This document shows, piece by piece, positions 17,319 to 26,699 of a stretch of 64,000 nucleotides of DNA; the stretch's first letter is position 1; each line of letters starts with the position of its first letter. The position numbers and the translations under genes were made by a program. This DNA is from a bacterium (GTDB lineage: Bacteria; Myxococcota; UBA727; JAUIJE01), in the NCBI GenBank assembly GCA_030431455.1, contig JAUIJE010000007.1, positions 310,001 through 374,000 on the forward strand, given 5' to 3'. The notes under the pieces are model-generated. The model saw nothing but the letters and a program-made list of their open reading frames with translations, was not told the origin of the DNA and ran no database searches.

Positions 17319-17945
17319 GTGCAGAAGATCGCGAAAAAGACCCAGCGGCGCGAACAGATCCTGGACGGGATGTTCGCGGCGATGTCCAAAGCCGGCAGCC
17401 TGCACGCCTCCGTGACCGAGATCGCGCAGTCCGCGGGCATCGCCCGGGGTGCTTTGCACTATTACTTCGACAGCAAGGACGACATCCGCGTCGCGCTGAT
17501 GGAGCGGCTCGGGTCCAACTACACCGGGCACCTCGCGGCCGCGCTGCACAAGCGCACCACCGCGGAGGAGAAGCTCGACGTGCTTTTGCAGTTTCATTTT
17601 GGGGGCGACCCGTCTCGTACCCACGAGCTGATGGCGGTGTGGATCGACTTTTGGGGCCAAGCCCAGTCAAGCCCCGAGGTCCAACAAGCGGTGTTCGAGG
17701 TGCAAGCCCGGGCCCGCGACCTCTGCGCCGACGTGATCGAGGCCTTCACCGGCCCCCTGCCCGCCCCCCGGCGCGACACCGTGGCCGCCACCGTGCTCAG
17801 CCTGATCGAGGGCGGCCTTTTGCAGTGGCGCATCGCGCAGAGCAGCCACGCCCCCCTCGCCGCCGCGCCGCTGATGGACCTGGCCCGCACCGCCATCATC
17901 GCCCTGGCCCGACAACTCTCCCCCGACGAGGACATGACGCCATGA
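17319..17945 (+). CDS. TetR-family transcriptional regulator
   Basis: 208 residues. The N-terminal helix-turn-helix is typical: REQILDGMFAAMSKAGSLH then VTEIAQSAGIARGALHYYFD with SKDDIRVALMERL. The C-terminal ligand-binding half is helical and includes VWIDFWGQAQSSPEVQQAVF, a pattern seen in acyl-CoA-responsive members. Start GTG at 17319 follows a GGGGG stretch. It overlaps the diiron-protein gene by ATGA and is divergent from the carboxyltransferase gene; it probably controls one or both through the palindrome 20 bp upstream. Confidence 0.9.
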   Translation: MQKIAKKTQRREQILDGMFAAMSKAGSLHASVTEIAQSAGIARGALHYYFDSKDDIRVALMERLGSNYTGHLAAALHKRTTAEEKLDVLLQFHFGGDPSRTHELMAVWIDFWGQAQSSPEVQQAVFEVQARARDLCADVIEAFTGPLPAPRRDTVAATVLSLIEGGLLQWRIAQSSHAPLAAAPLMDLARTAIIALARQLSPDEDMTP

Positions 17946-18880
17946 GCTTGACCGACCACGCCGCCCCCGATCCCGTGTTCGACGACATCGTCCACGGCGA
18001 AGAGCCCCTCGTCGATGCCTTGCGCGATCACACCGAGTCCGCCGACCCCCACGAGCTCGACGACAGCCTCGACGACCACGTGCGCTACGCCAAGCTCTAC
18101 GACATCCAACACTGGCGCAACTCCACCGGCCGCTACCTCGACGACACCACCTACGGCTACGACCCCGAGACCCCGCCGCTGACCCAGGAAGAGTTCCGCG
18201 CCCTGCCCTCCGCCGCCTACCACGGGGTGGTCGCGGCCATGGCCGGCGGGCTCGCGGGCGAGCGCATCGCGTTCGAGTGTTCGGCCGCGCTTTGCAGCTA
18301 CGCCCCCGACGACAACTCCCGCATGTTCCTCGCCACCCAGGTCATCGACGAGGCCCGGCACGTCGAGGTCTTCACCCAACGCCTCAAGCGCTTGGGCTGC
18401 CACGACGTCGACGCCACCCTGCACAAATACGTCAACCCCGGGATGTTCGCTTTCCACGATAAGATGCGCGCCCGCGTGGTCGACTCGCGTGATTTCGCCG
18501 GCGGCATCATCGGCCAGAACCTCGCCCTCGAGGGGCTCGCCCTGGGCTTTTTTGAGTTCAACGCCGCGCTGGTGAAGCCGGTCGACCCCGGCACCTCCCG
18601 GGTGCTCGAGACCGTCCTCCTCGACGAGCGCCGTCACGTGGGCTTCGGGTTGGTCAAGCTGCGCGAGCTGGTCGACGAGTCGCCAGACAAACGCGCCTAC
18701 GTCGAAGACACCGTCTGCGAGCTGTCCGAGAACATGATGGAGATCTTCGAGGAGAACGCGGACAACATGGCCCGTCTCGGCATCGATCCCACCGAGGCCA
18801 TGGACCGGGTCAACCGCTACCACGCCATGCACCTCCGCCGCCTCGGGTTGAGCGACGCGGGCGTGGCCCAGAGCGCCTGA
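17942..18880 (+). CDS. ferritin-like diiron protein
   Basis: 312 residues, cytosolic. Two matching halves carry carboxylate-bridged diiron ligands: Glu107 with DEARH (136-140), and Glu197 with DERRH (228-232). This E-x(28-32)-DE-x-RH pattern places it among ribonucleotide-reductase-R2/oxygenase-like ferritin-superfamily enzymes rather than storage ferritins. The likely role is O2-dependent oxidation or desaturation of an unknown, possibly acyl, substrate; this is inference. Its ATG overlaps the TetR stop, so the two are translated together. Confidence 0.8.
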   Translation: MSLTDHAAPDPVFDDIVHGEEPLVDALRDHTESADPHELDDSLDDHVRYAKLYDIQHWRNSTGRYLDDTTYGYDPETPPLTQEEFRALPSAAYHGVVAAMAGGLAGERIAFECSAALCSYAPDDNSRMFLATQVIDEARHVEVFTQRLKRLGCHDVDATLHKYVNPGMFAFHDKMRARVVDSRDFAGGIIGQNLALEGLALGFFEFNAALVKPVDPGTSRVLETVLLDERRHVGFGLVKLRELVDESPDKRAYVEDTVCELSENMMEIFEENADNMARLGIDPTEAMDRVNRYHAMHLRRLGLSDAGVAQSA

Positions 18881-18921
18881 CGCGCGTCGGTGGCCGGCCA
18901 CAGAGAGCACCAATCGGCGGC

Positions 18922-18934
18922 CAACCACCTGATT
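18922..18934 (-). promoter_or_regulatory. IHF-consensus site
   Basis: AATCAGGTGGTTG on the minus strand fits WATCARNNNNTTR in every defined position. It lies in the 120-bp gap ahead of the 19001 gene. A 17-bp string containing it, AACCAYYTGATTTTRCA, recurs at 36734 and 56690. Confidence 0.45.
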
Positions 18935-19000
18935 TTACACGCTGCGCACATGTAGGACGATCACGCACAACCCGGTCCGGGATCGGCCGATACCCCCTGC

Positions 19001-19639
19001 ATGACCACACTCACCGGCACGACCCCGTCCCCTTCCCAGTTTGCCCAAGCGGTTCGTGACCGGTTCGGCGATGTCATCCGCCAGGCCGCGGGGGCCGATG
19101 GCCGCCTGACCCGCAACGAAGCCGAAAAGATCGCCCAGCGCGACGACGCGGGCTGGATCGTGAGCGACAACGCGGTCAACTTCCTCAAGTTCACCGGGCA
19201 AAAGACGGTCAGCGCGGAGAAACTCGTCGACAAGGTCACCGAGTACGCGGAAGACCGCGCCGCCCAGGTGGCGGGCCCCAACCAAAGGCTCTCCCTCGTC
19301 GAGGCCCGCGCGCTCCCCGCCGACCTGCAGGCGGAGTTTTTCTATCTCCGGGGCAAGGGTCTGCCCGACCGGGTCGAGCCCGCCGACCTCGCCGCGGCGG
19401 TGCACAACCTCGTCCTCGATGCCCTCGACAATGAATCTGCAACCCGGCTGTCCAGCCCGCCGTGGCAGGTGATGGGCGAAGACCCCATCATCGAGAGCCT
19501 CCCGCATCCCGCCAGCCACACCCGGGCCATCGTGTACGTGGCCGACAATGAGATTTACTTCTCCCGGGCGGCCCCCGCGGGGCCGGGCGCCAGCCTCGTG
19601 GGCTGGTATCATGTCGGCGCGGTGCCCGACCTCGGCTGA
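19001..19639 (+). CDS. hypothetical protein with EF-hand-like repeats
   Basis: 212 residues, no signal peptide or membrane segment. Two related stretches, GADGRLTRNEAEKIAQR (about 31-47) and GPNQRLSLVEARALPADL (about 89-106), resemble the loop and exit helix of degenerate EF-hands. The C-terminal third (TRAIVYVADNEIYFSRAAP) looks beta-rich. I do not recognise a family. It is followed after 18 bp by the membrane protein at 19658, and an IHF-like site precedes it. Confidence 0.65.
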   Translation: MTTLTGTTPSPSQFAQAVRDRFGDVIRQAAGADGRLTRNEAEKIAQRDDAGWIVSDNAVNFLKFTGQKTVSAEKLVDKVTEYAEDRAAQVAGPNQRLSLVEARALPADLQAEFFYLRGKGLPDRVEPADLAAAVHNLVLDALDNESATRLSSPPWQVMGEDPIIESLPHPASHTRAIVYVADNEIYFSRAAPAGPGASLVGWYHVGAVPDLG

Positions 19640-19657
19640 CCCGGGCCTTCAGGGGGA

Positions 19658-20680
19658 ATGTCTATGCAGCGATATCGTCCGTCGGGCGCCTTCACCAGCG
19701 AAGGCGTCGCCTATGCCGTGGCCGCGTCGGTGGGGGTGGGCTTAATTGCGGGGGCGCTCATCGGCGCGGTGGGCCAGTGGTTCCGCCTGTTGTTGGTGTT
19801 CGAGATCTTGATGGGGCTCGCGGCGGGGGCGGCCGCGTCCCTGATGATCAAGCGGTATGCGATCCGCGCCCCCTGGGTCGCGGTGGTCGTCGGCGTCGTC
19901 GGCGGCGCCGGGGCCATCGTGGGCGATGAGGCGGTGGGCTACCAGTTCGCCCGGCAAGGGGTGCGGGAGTCGCTCTCCACATTTGCCGCCCAGTACAACC
20001 TGCCCGTCGACGACGACGGCATGGCCACGGCGGTGGACGCGATCTTTGCGTACGCCCCCGAGGAGACCACCGACGCCCAGATCGCGGCCACCATCCAGGG
20101 CGCCCCCCTCACCCTCGAGGACGGGACCGCGGTCGACCCCCTGGCCGCCCCCTCGCTTGACGCGCTCGTCGAGGGCTGGCTGAAAAGCCAGGTCGACGCG
20201 GGCATGACCATCGGCCGGGTGGGCCAAAAAGGCGATCAAGTCGGCTCCACCGGGACCCTGGTGTGGATGGTCTTGGGCTTTTTGTGCGTGCTGGGCATGG
20301 CCGGGTTCCTCGCCCACAGCCAGGCCCGCGCGCCCTACGACGAGGAGGCCAAGGCCTGGTTCCCCGACGGGGGGCAGCGGGTGTTCTTGGGTTTGGCGGC
20401 GGGGAAAAAGCCGTTTGTGGCCGCGCTCGAGGCGGGGGACATCCGCGGGGCGGTGGCCGCGCTGGTCACCGAGGGCAAGGCCAAAAAAGGCCTGCTGTTC
20501 GCGGATTTGTCGTCGGTGACCGGGCACGGCGCGTGGCTGGTCCACGTCGGGCTCGTGGTCAGCGACAAGCAACAGCGACACCTGGCCGCGTTCGTGGCGC
20601 GCAAGGCCGAGGTCGATCAGCTGCTGGGCGAAGTCGACAAACGATTTGGCCCCCCCGCCGACGAGGCCCCCGCGGCCTGA
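19658..20680 (+). CDS. hypothetical membrane protein
   Basis: 340 residues. Three hydrophobic segments near the N-terminus (about 17-38, 42-62, 70-88) and another around residues 200-222 (TLVWMVLGFLCVLGMAGFLA) bracket an acidic extramembrane domain (about 90-195). A soluble C-terminal domain follows (AALEAGDIRGAVAALVTEGK ... WLVHVGLVVSD). No catalytic motif recognised. ATG at 19658 follows AGGGGGA. Likely co-transcribed with the 19001 gene. Confidence 0.7.
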   Translation: MSMQRYRPSGAFTSEGVAYAVAASVGVGLIAGALIGAVGQWFRLLLVFEILMGLAAGAAASLMIKRYAIRAPWVAVVVGVVGGAGAIVGDEAVGYQFARQGVRESLSTFAAQYNLPVDDDGMATAVDAIFAYAPEETTDAQIAATIQGAPLTLEDGTAVDPLAAPSLDALVEGWLKSQVDAGMTIGRVGQKGDQVGSTGTLVWMVLGFLCVLGMAGFLAHSQARAPYDEEAKAWFPDGGQRVFLGLAAGKKPFVAALEAGDIRGAVAALVTEGKAKKGLLFADLSSVTGHGAWLVHVGLVVSDKQQRHLAAFVARKAEVDQLLGEVDKRFGPPADEAPAA

Positions 20681-20694
20681 GCGGGGTTGGGGGC

Positions 20695-21489
20695 TCAGGC
20701 CTTGGCCGCGCTCAGCAAAAGGCGCGGCGACTTTTCGTACAGGGGGCTGAAGTCGACGTCGCCGAACACCATGTCGATGGAAAACCCCGCCCGGTGCAGC
20801 AGGTGCACGACCTCTTGGTAGGTCCACATGTATTGGGTGATGCCGAGGGTGACCCCCCGGTCGGCCCCGTCCTCGAGGAACCGAAAATCCGTGTGCATCA
20901 GCCGCGTGTACTCGTCGTAGCGGCACCGGTCGCAGGTGTGGATGCGCTGGCCCGACCCCGGGTGCACCCGCTCGTCCAGCCGGCCCCAGGCCCGCCCTCC
21001 CGCGGCCATTTCTTCCCAGGCGGGCGAGGTCATGTCCAGCCCGAACCGGCCCTGGTCGTCGAGCTTGTCCCGCACCCGCGCGAACACCTCGAGCAGCGCG
21101 GCGTGCCCGTGTACGTGCAGCAACCCGTTAAACGGGAACGTGATCACTTGGGCGGGCACATCGTCGGGCCCTTCAAATGTGGCTGCACCCCGCTGCTCCC
21201 CGGTGACAAGCCCCTCGGGGAGTCCGCCCGCCTCGGCGTGCTCGTACAAGCGGAACAGCATGGGACCCGCCGGCTCCACCGCGTGGCAGCGCGTGCCGGC
21301 TTTGGCGTAGGCGAGCAACAAGCGGCCGGTGCCCGCGCCGAGCTCGACGTAGGCCCCGCCCTTGTCGACGTGCTGGGTCACGAGGAGCCGGTAGAAGGCC
21401 TCCTCGGCCTTGTACCCCTGGTAATCGAGGTCGTACCAAAAGGGCGCGTCGTAGAGCGACAGCTCCTCGAACGACGCGGCCCCGAACAC
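20695..21489 (-). CDS. class I SAM-dependent methyltransferase
   Basis: 264 residues. Motif I YVELGAGTGRLLLAYAKAG, the acidic loop VEPAGPMLFRLYEHAE, and the later FGLDMTSPAWEEM form the Rossmann-type SAM-binding domain. The substrate is unknown. The C-terminal part (TYQEVVHLLHRAGFSIDMVF) is typical of small-molecule methyltransferases. It lies just behind argG; the frame stays open a short way upstream of the GTG at 21489, so the true start could lie at or inside the argG end. Confidence 0.82.
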   Translation of the reverse strand: MFGAASFEELSLYDAPFWYDLDYQGYKAEEAFYRLLVTQHVDKGGAYVELGAGTGRLLLAYAKAGTRCHAVEPAGPMLFRLYEHAEAGGLPEGLVTGEQRGAATFEGPDDVPAQVITFPFNGLLHVHGHAALLEVFARVRDKLDDQGRFGLDMTSPAWEEMAAGGRAWGRLDERVHPGSGQRIHTCDRCRYDEYTRLMHTDFRFLEDGADRGVTLGITQYMWTYQEVVHLLHRAGFSIDMVFGDVDFSPLYEKSPRLLLSAAKA

Positions 21490-21506
21490 TTCCTCGACGA
21501 GGTCGC

Positions 21507-22760
21507 TCAGAGCCCGCCCCCGTGGCCCTTGTCCCGCCGGGCCCGGGTGCGCAGGCGCAAGCTGCGCAACCGGATGAAGCCTTCGGCGTCGGCGTGGCGG
21601 AACTCTGGGGTCTCGCTCGGGCCCGCCGCGGCCGGCGTCGGGTGCTCAAAGCTCGCGAGGTCCTCGTCGTAGAGCGACCGTTGGGCCTTGCGCCCCACGA
21701 CGTTGGCGGAGCCTTTGTAGAGCTTGAGCCGCGCGGTGCCGGTGGTCTCTTCCTGGATGTGGTCGACCATCTTGCTCAGGGCTTCGCGCTCGGGCGCGAA
21801 CCACAGGCCGTCATACACCAGGCGCGCAAACCGCGGCCCGAGGTCCTCGAGCAGCTCGCGTTGGTACCGGTCGAGGGCCACGCTTTCCACCGCGTGCATC
21901 GCGAGGTGCAGCAGGGTGCCGCCCGGGGTCTCGTACACGCCCCGCGACTTGAGCCCGATGAGGCGGTCCTCGACGATGTCGACCCGGCCCACGCCGTGGG
22001 CCCCGGCGAGCTTGTTCAGCTTTTGCAGCATCTCGACCGGCTCGAGGGCTTCGCCGTTGACGGTCACGGGGACGCCGCGCTCGATGCCGATCTCGACGTA
22101 CTCGGGGGTGTCCGGCGCGTCTTCGGGATTGGTCGTCATCACGAACATCTTGGGGTCGAACTCGTTCCACGGGTCTTCGAGGATGCCGCCCTCGTACGAG
22201 ACGTGGAGGATGTTCGCGTCCATCGAGTACGGCTTCACTTTGATTTCACCGACGTCGATGCCGTGGCTTTCCGCGTACGCCACGAGGTCCGCACGGCCTT
22301 TGAAGTCCCACTCGCGCCAGGGCGACACGATTTCGATGTCGGGCTCCATCGCGAACGCGGTCTGCTCGAAGCGGACCTGGTCGTTGCCCTTGCCGGTGGC
22401 CCCGTGACAGATCGCGGTGGCGCCCACGCGCCGCGCGCAGTCGACCAAGGCCTTGCCGATCACCGGGCGCGCGATGGCGGTGCCGAGCAGGTACTGGTCC
22501 TGGTACACGCCGTGGGCGCGCACGGTGGGGAACACATAATCCTGCACGAACGGCAGGCGCAGGTCCTCGACCATGGCCTCGGTGGCACCGGTGCGCAGCG
22601 CTTTGTCCCGGACCGCGAGCAGGTCTTCGCCCTGGCCCACGTCCGCGGTGAAGGCGATGACTTCATCGGCACGGTTCTCGAGAACCCATTTGACAATGAC
22701 ACTGGTATCGAGCCCGCCGCTGTAGGCCACGACGACCCGTTTGTGATGTTTGCGCTGCAT
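21507..22760 (-). CDS. argG: argininosuccinate synthase
   Basis: Condenses citrulline and aspartate with ATP in arginine synthesis. 417 residues with the PP-loop AYSGGLDTSVIVKWV at the N-terminus, FTADVGQGED, ATGKGNDQVRFEQ and KPYSMDANILHVSYEGGILE, all typical. The C-terminal 20-30 residues are basic and Gly-rich and may be dispensable. It lies 81 bp behind the Pro-rich TPR gene and directly ahead of the methyltransferase. No other arginine gene is present in the window. Confidence 0.97.
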   Translation of the reverse strand: MQRKHHKRVVVAYSGGLDTSVIVKWVLENRADEVIAFTADVGQGEDLLAVRDKALRTGATEAMVEDLRLPFVQDYVFPTVRAHGVYQDQYLLGTAIARPVIGKALVDCARRVGATAICHGATGKGNDQVRFEQTAFAMEPDIEIVSPWREWDFKGRADLVAYAESHGIDVGEIKVKPYSMDANILHVSYEGGILEDPWNEFDPKMFVMTTNPEDAPDTPEYVEIGIERGVPVTVNGEALEPVEMLQKLNKLAGAHGVGRVDIVEDRLIGLKSRGVYETPGGTLLHLAMHAVESVALDRYQRELLEDLGPRFARLVYDGLWFAPEREALSKMVDHIQEETTGTARLKLYKGSANVVGRKAQRSLYDEDLASFEHPTPAAAGPSETPEFRHADAEGFIRLRSLRLRTRARRDKGHGGGL

Positions 22761-22841
22761 GGTGCACCTCCGCGGACAAGCCCGTACCGGTTCGGAACGG
22801 GAAAAAAAAGCACGAACGTCTGGGGACCGGCGGGCGGCGGC

Positions 22842-24752
22842 TCAGGTGGCGATCACGCCGTTTTGCACGAGGTCGGCGAGGATGCGGAACGTCTCCAGCC
22901 GGCTCATGCCCGAGACCGCCGCGAGGTCCTCGTACGAGAGCACCCCGTCGACCTGGGAGAGCAAAAACCCCGCGCGGTGGTGGAGGTTCATCCACACGAC
23001 CTCGTCCGGCTGGGTCATCAGCCGCGGGGCCCCGTCGAGGTCACCGAGCTTGCTCTCGTACATCTTGAGCAGGGTCTCTTCGTTTTTCGACAGGTAGGCG
23101 CGGGCCGCGGCGTTGTTCTCGTCGAGCTTGAGCACCTTCTCGACCAGCTCGAGCGAGCCCGAAAAGTCACCGAGCGCGAACAGCTCGCGCGCGCCGTCCA
23201 TCAACGATTCGCACTCGTCCGAGGTGCTGCGGGGCGCGTCCGCGGCGTCGGCCGCTTCTTTGCGGTTGCGGCCCTCGGTCAGGCCCGACGTGGGCACGTT
23301 CTCGCCGAACTCCTCGCCCTCGTCGGACTGGGGCACGGCCTCGACCACCCCCCCGCCCTCTTGGGACGGCGAGTTGCCGAGCAGTTCGTCGAAAATGCTG
23401 GGCCCCACCGGGGTCTCGTCGAGGTCCACCGCGCCCTCGTCGCCGGTCTCCCACATCTCAAAGACATTGGCCGGCGCGGGCTCGTCGGACGACACCGCCG
23501 CGGCCGGCTCCTCCGCCCGCGGGGGCACCGGCAACGGCATCACGTTGGACGGGGGTTCATCGTCGTCCGCCTCCGCCTCGGACTGTGCCGGCGGCGGCGC
23601 GGGCACCGGCTCCTCGACCTCGGGCGCGGCCTCGGCCGCCGGCTCCTCGGCCGCCGGCTCCTCGGCCGGCGACGCCGCGGCCCCGGCCGACTCCTCGTCG
23701 TACTGGTCGAAGCGCAGGCTCTTCACCGTCTTTTCCACGAGCTTGGCCGGCGCGGGCTTGGGCTCGGGCGCCTCGTCCTCGTACGTCTGGTAGCGGATGA
23801 CCGCGGGCCGCTCGGCCACTTTGACCGGACCGCTCGACGAGGTTTCGGGCACCTCAACCGGCGTGATCACGGGCTCGGTCGGGGCGACCATGACCGGCGC
23901 GGGAGCGGGCTCGGGGGCCGGCGCGGGCGCAGGCTCGGCGGGCACCACCTCGGCCACATCTGGCGCGGTCTCCGGCGGCGGGTCCCCGTCGGCCGCTGCC
24001 GGCGCTTCTGGCGCGGCGGGGGGTGGGGCCTGCTCCTCCGGGGCCGGGGCCTGAAAAGACGCGGGCTGGCCCAACGCCGCGCCCACCAAGGCGCCCCAGC
24101 TCGACGCGTGCGCCGCGGCCGGAGGGCCGGCGGGCACGGGGGCCGGGGCAGCAGCCGGCGCGGGGGGCGCATCGTCCGGCGCAGGCTCCGCGTCCTCCGC
24201 GTCCTCGGGGTCCTCCGCGTCCTCGGCGTCGACCATCGGCAGGTCTTCGTCGTCGTCGGCCGCCCCCTCGACGGGGGGCGCGACATCGACGGGGGGCGCG
24301 ACATCGACGGGGGGCGCGACCCCGGCGGGGGGCGCGAGCACGGGCTCGGGCATCGCCTCTTCGGGGAGCGGGCGCGGCCGCGGCGATGCAGCATCATGGG
24401 GTTCGGCCGGTGGGTCGTCGGCGGCGGGGGCCGGCGGTTCGGCCTCGGCCGGGACCGGGACGGGGCCAGCGACCTCATCGGCGGCCTCGGCCTGGGCGTC
24501 GCCCGCGGCCTGGGCGTCGCCCGCGGCCTGGGCGTCGCCCGCGGCCTCGATGGGCTCGAGCGCGGGGTGTTTGACCTCGACGCGGAAGTTCTTGCGCACG
24601 TAATCGATGTATTCGAGGGCCCGGCTGTTCTTGGGCTCGACGTCGAGCACGCGGTACCACGCCTCGAGCGCCCGGGACGGGTCGCTCATCGCGTAATGGC
24701 GAAGACCCTCCTGGAGCCATTCCTCGATGTCGGCGTGACTTGCGCTCACCAC
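22842..24752 (-). CDS. Pro/Ala-rich TPR protein with C-terminal winged-helix-like domain
   Basis: 636 residues. The N-terminus holds a TPR-like pair (WLQEGLRHYAMSDPSRALEA ... VLDVEPKNSRALEYI). Residues about 70-430 are a low-complexity Pro/Ala/Glu linker with exact DNA repeats. A second TPR-like unit (ARELFALGDFSGSLELVEKV) precedes the C-terminal domain HRAGFLLSQVDGVLSYEDLA ... FRILADLVQNGVI, which is related to the N-terminus of the J-domain protein two genes upstream. Starts GTG at 24752, 25 bp after the DnaK homologue. An adaptor for that chaperone pair is a reasonable inference. Confidence 0.75.
   Translation of the reverse strand: MVSASHADIEEWLQEGLRHYAMSDPSRALEAWYRVLDVEPKNSRALEYIDYVRKNFRVEVKHPALEPIEAAGDAQAAGDAQAAGDAQAEAADEVAGPVPVPAEAEPPAPAADDPPAEPHDAASPRPRPLPEEAMPEPVLAPPAGVAPPVDVAPPVDVAPPVEGAADDDEDLPMVDAEDAEDPEDAEDAEPAPDDAPPAPAAAPAPVPAGPPAAAHASSWGALVGAALGQPASFQAPAPEEQAPPPAAPEAPAAADGDPPPETAPDVAEVVPAEPAPAPAPEPAPAPVMVAPTEPVITPVEVPETSSSGPVKVAERPAVIRYQTYEDEAPEPKPAPAKLVEKTVKSLRFDQYDEESAGAAASPAEEPAAEEPAAEAAPEVEEPVPAPPPAQSEAEADDDEPPSNVMPLPVPPRAEEPAAAVSSDEPAPANVFEMWETGDEGAVDLDETPVGPSIFDELLGNSPSQEGGGVVEAVPQSDEGEEFGENVPTSGLTEGRNRKEAADAADAPRSTSDECESLMDGARELFALGDFSGSLELVEKVLKLDENNAAARAYLSKNEETLLKMYESKLGDLDGAPRLMTQPDEVVWMNLHHRAGFLLSQVDGVLSYEDLAAVSGMSRLETFRILADLVQNGVIAT
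24268..24321. repeat. three 18-bp tandem units in the Pro-rich linker
   Basis: TCGACGGGGGGCGCGACA occurs three times in a row (last copy with one final-base change), encoding Pro-Pro-Val-Asp-Val-Ala units on the minus strand. In-frame, so copy-number change would only lengthen the linker. Confidence 0.9.
24491..24544. repeat. three identical 18-bp tandem units in the linker
   Basis: CCTGGGCGTCGCCCGCGG three times without a mismatch, encoding Ala-Gly-Asp-Ala-Gln-Ala units on the minus strand at the start of the low-complexity linker. Confidence 0.9.
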
Positions 24753-24777
24753 TCGCCCCAGTCTTGCGCAGATGGCC

Positions 24778-26613
24778 TCAGCGATTCAACTTCGCTGCGA
24801 CCCCCTTGAACATCTGCGCGGTGCGCTCAAGCTGCTCCCGCACCTCATCCAGCGCGGCCGCGTCTTGCATCTTGATCGCGGTCTTGGCCCGGTCGATCAG
24901 GCGGTCGGCCTTGGTGAGCGCGTCGCCCCCAAAATCGCTTGTGCGCATGAGTTCTTCGACGGCGGGCCGCAGCTTGTCGATCTCCCGCAAGTACCGCTCG
25001 ACCTCGGTGCGCCGCCGCCCGAAGGCCTCCATGCCCGCCTCGGTGACCGCGTATTCCTCGTTTTCCCGGATGATGCGCTCGAGTTCGTCGTCCGACAGGC
25101 GGTTGGTGGCGGTGACCTGAATCGACTGCTCTTTGCCGGTGTCCATGTCCTTGGCCGACACCGACACAATGCCGTCGGGCGAGATGTCGAAGGTGACCTC
25201 GATCTCGACCTCGCCCCGGGGCGCCTTGCGCAACCCGGTGAGGATGAACTCGCCGAGCAGCTCGTTGTCCGCGGCCACCCCGCTCTCCCCTTGCAGCACC
25301 ACGATCTTCACCGCGGTCTGCTCGTCGCGCACGGTGGTGAACATGTGGTTGGCGCTGGTCGGCACCGTGCTGTTGGCGGGAATCAGGGTCTGGAAATAGC
25401 CGCCCGCGATCATGATGCCGAGGTTGTGCGGCGTGACGTCGAGCAGGAGCAGGTCCGGCTCGCCGTCGCCTTGGGTGACCAGGGCGTGGGCCTGCACCGC
25501 CGCACCGAGGGCCACGACCTCGTCGGGGTGGACATTCTTGCTCGGTTCGATCCCGAAGAACTCTTTGACCGCCGCTTGCACCCGCGGCATCCGCGTCTGG
25601 CCCCCGACGAGAATCACGTCCTCGAGCTCATCGCTTTCGATCTTGGCCGCCTTGAGGGTGCGGTTGCACATCTCCAGCGTCCGCTCGACGAGGTCGGAGG
25701 TGAGTTCTTCGAGCTTTTCCCGGGTCAAGGTCCGCTGCAGGTGGAGCGAGTCGTTCTTGCCCGTCGAGATGATGAACGGGAGGTTGATTTCCGTGGTCTG
25801 CGTCATCGAGAGCTCGATCTTGGCCTTCTCGGCCGCGTCGCGCAGGCGCTGCAGACTCATTGGGTCGTTGCGCAGGTCGATGTTGTGCTCTTTGGCAAAG
25901 CCAAACACCAGCCACTCGACGATGCGGCGGTCGAAGTCCTCGCCCCCCAGGAAGGTGTCGCCGCCGGTGGCGAGCACCTCGAACACGCCCTCGCCGATGT
26001 CGAGAATGGAAATGTCGAAGGTGCCGCCGCCGAGGTCGTAAATCGCGACCTTTTTTTGGATGTCCTTGCGGTACCCGTAGGCCAGCGCGGCCGCGGTGGG
26101 CTCGTTGATGATGCGAATGACGTCGAGGCCCGCCACACGCCCCGCGTCTTTGGTGGCTTGGCGCTGGCCGTCGTTGAAGTACGCGGGAATCGTGATCACC
26201 GCGCGCTCGATTTTTTCACCGAAGTGGTCCTCGGCGACCTTTTTCATCTCGGTGAGCACCATCGCGGAGATTTCGGGCACGGTGTACACGCGGTCGCGCA
26301 GCTGCACCCGGATGTCGCCGATGTCCCCTTGGATGATGGTGTACGGCAGGTCGGCGCGGGCCGCTTCGGTGCGCGGGTCGCTCCACTTGCGCCCGATCAA
26401 GCGCTTGGCCGCGTACACGGTGTTCTCGGCGTTGGTGATGGCCTGGCGCTTCGCGATGTGGCCGATGAGGCGCCGGCCGCTCTCCGCGATCGCCACCATC
26501 GAAGGCGTGGTCTTGTACCCGCCGCGGTTGGCGATGACGGTCGGGATCCCGCCCACCACAGCCGCCACACAGCTGTTGGTGGTTCCCAAATCGATGCCGA
26601 TTACCCGTTCCAT
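24778..26613 (-). CDS. DnaK (Hsp70) family chaperone
   Basis: 611 residues, start ATG at 26613 giving [20 protein letters not shown]. The nucleotide-binding domain has all Hsp70 signatures: [42 protein letters not shown] and [14 protein letters not shown]. The substrate-binding domain follows, but the helical lid is short and the EEVD-like tail is missing. Placed between a J-domain protein and a TPR protein, without grpE, it looks like a specialised paralogue rather than the housekeeping DnaK. In Myxococcus a DnaK paralogue (SglK) serves social motility; that role is not shown here. Confidence 0.9.
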   Translation of the reverse strand: MERVIGIDLGTTNSCVAAVVGGIPTVIANRGGYKTTPSMVAIAESGRRLIGHIAKRQAITNAENTVYAAKRLIGRKWSDPRTEAARADLPYTIIQGDIGDIRVQLRDRVYTVPEISAMVLTEMKKVAEDHFGEKIERAVITIPAYFNDGQRQATKDAGRVAGLDVIRIINEPTAAALAYGYRKDIQKKVAIYDLGGGTFDISILDIGEGVFEVLATGGDTFLGGEDFDRRIVEWLVFGFAKEHNIDLRNDPMSLQRLRDAAEKAKIELSMTQTTEINLPFIISTGKNDSLHLQRTLTREKLEELTSDLVERTLEMCNRTLKAAKIESDELEDVILVGGQTRMPRVQAAVKEFFGIEPSKNVHPDEVVALGAAVQAHALVTQGDGEPDLLLLDVTPHNLGIMIAGGYFQTLIPANSTVPTSANHMFTTVRDEQTAVKIVVLQGESGVAADNELLGEFILTGLRKAPRGEVEIEVTFDISPDGIVSVSAKDMDTGKEQSIQVTATNRLSDDELERIIRENEEYAVTEAGMEAFGRRRTEVERYLREIDKLRPAVEELMRTSDFGGDALTKADRLIDRAKTAIKMQDAAALDEVREQLERTAQMFKGVAAKLNR

Positions 26614-26699
26614 CGCGTCTCCTGCACTGACGGCGCAGTTTGCCCGTGGGGTCTCCCCAAGGGAACCCCAAAAACGCGCATTCGACCGCTCGGGGCGGC

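Noticed and set aside
22800-22815. Poly-A/T run between argG and the Pro-rich gene as terminator
   Set aside because: Eight T residues on the minus strand are not preceded by a stable stem.
21522-24809. 1095-codon open frame on the plus strand
   Set aside because: Spans the antisense of argG and the Pro-rich TPR gene; Arg/Gly/His repeats mirror the linker repeats.
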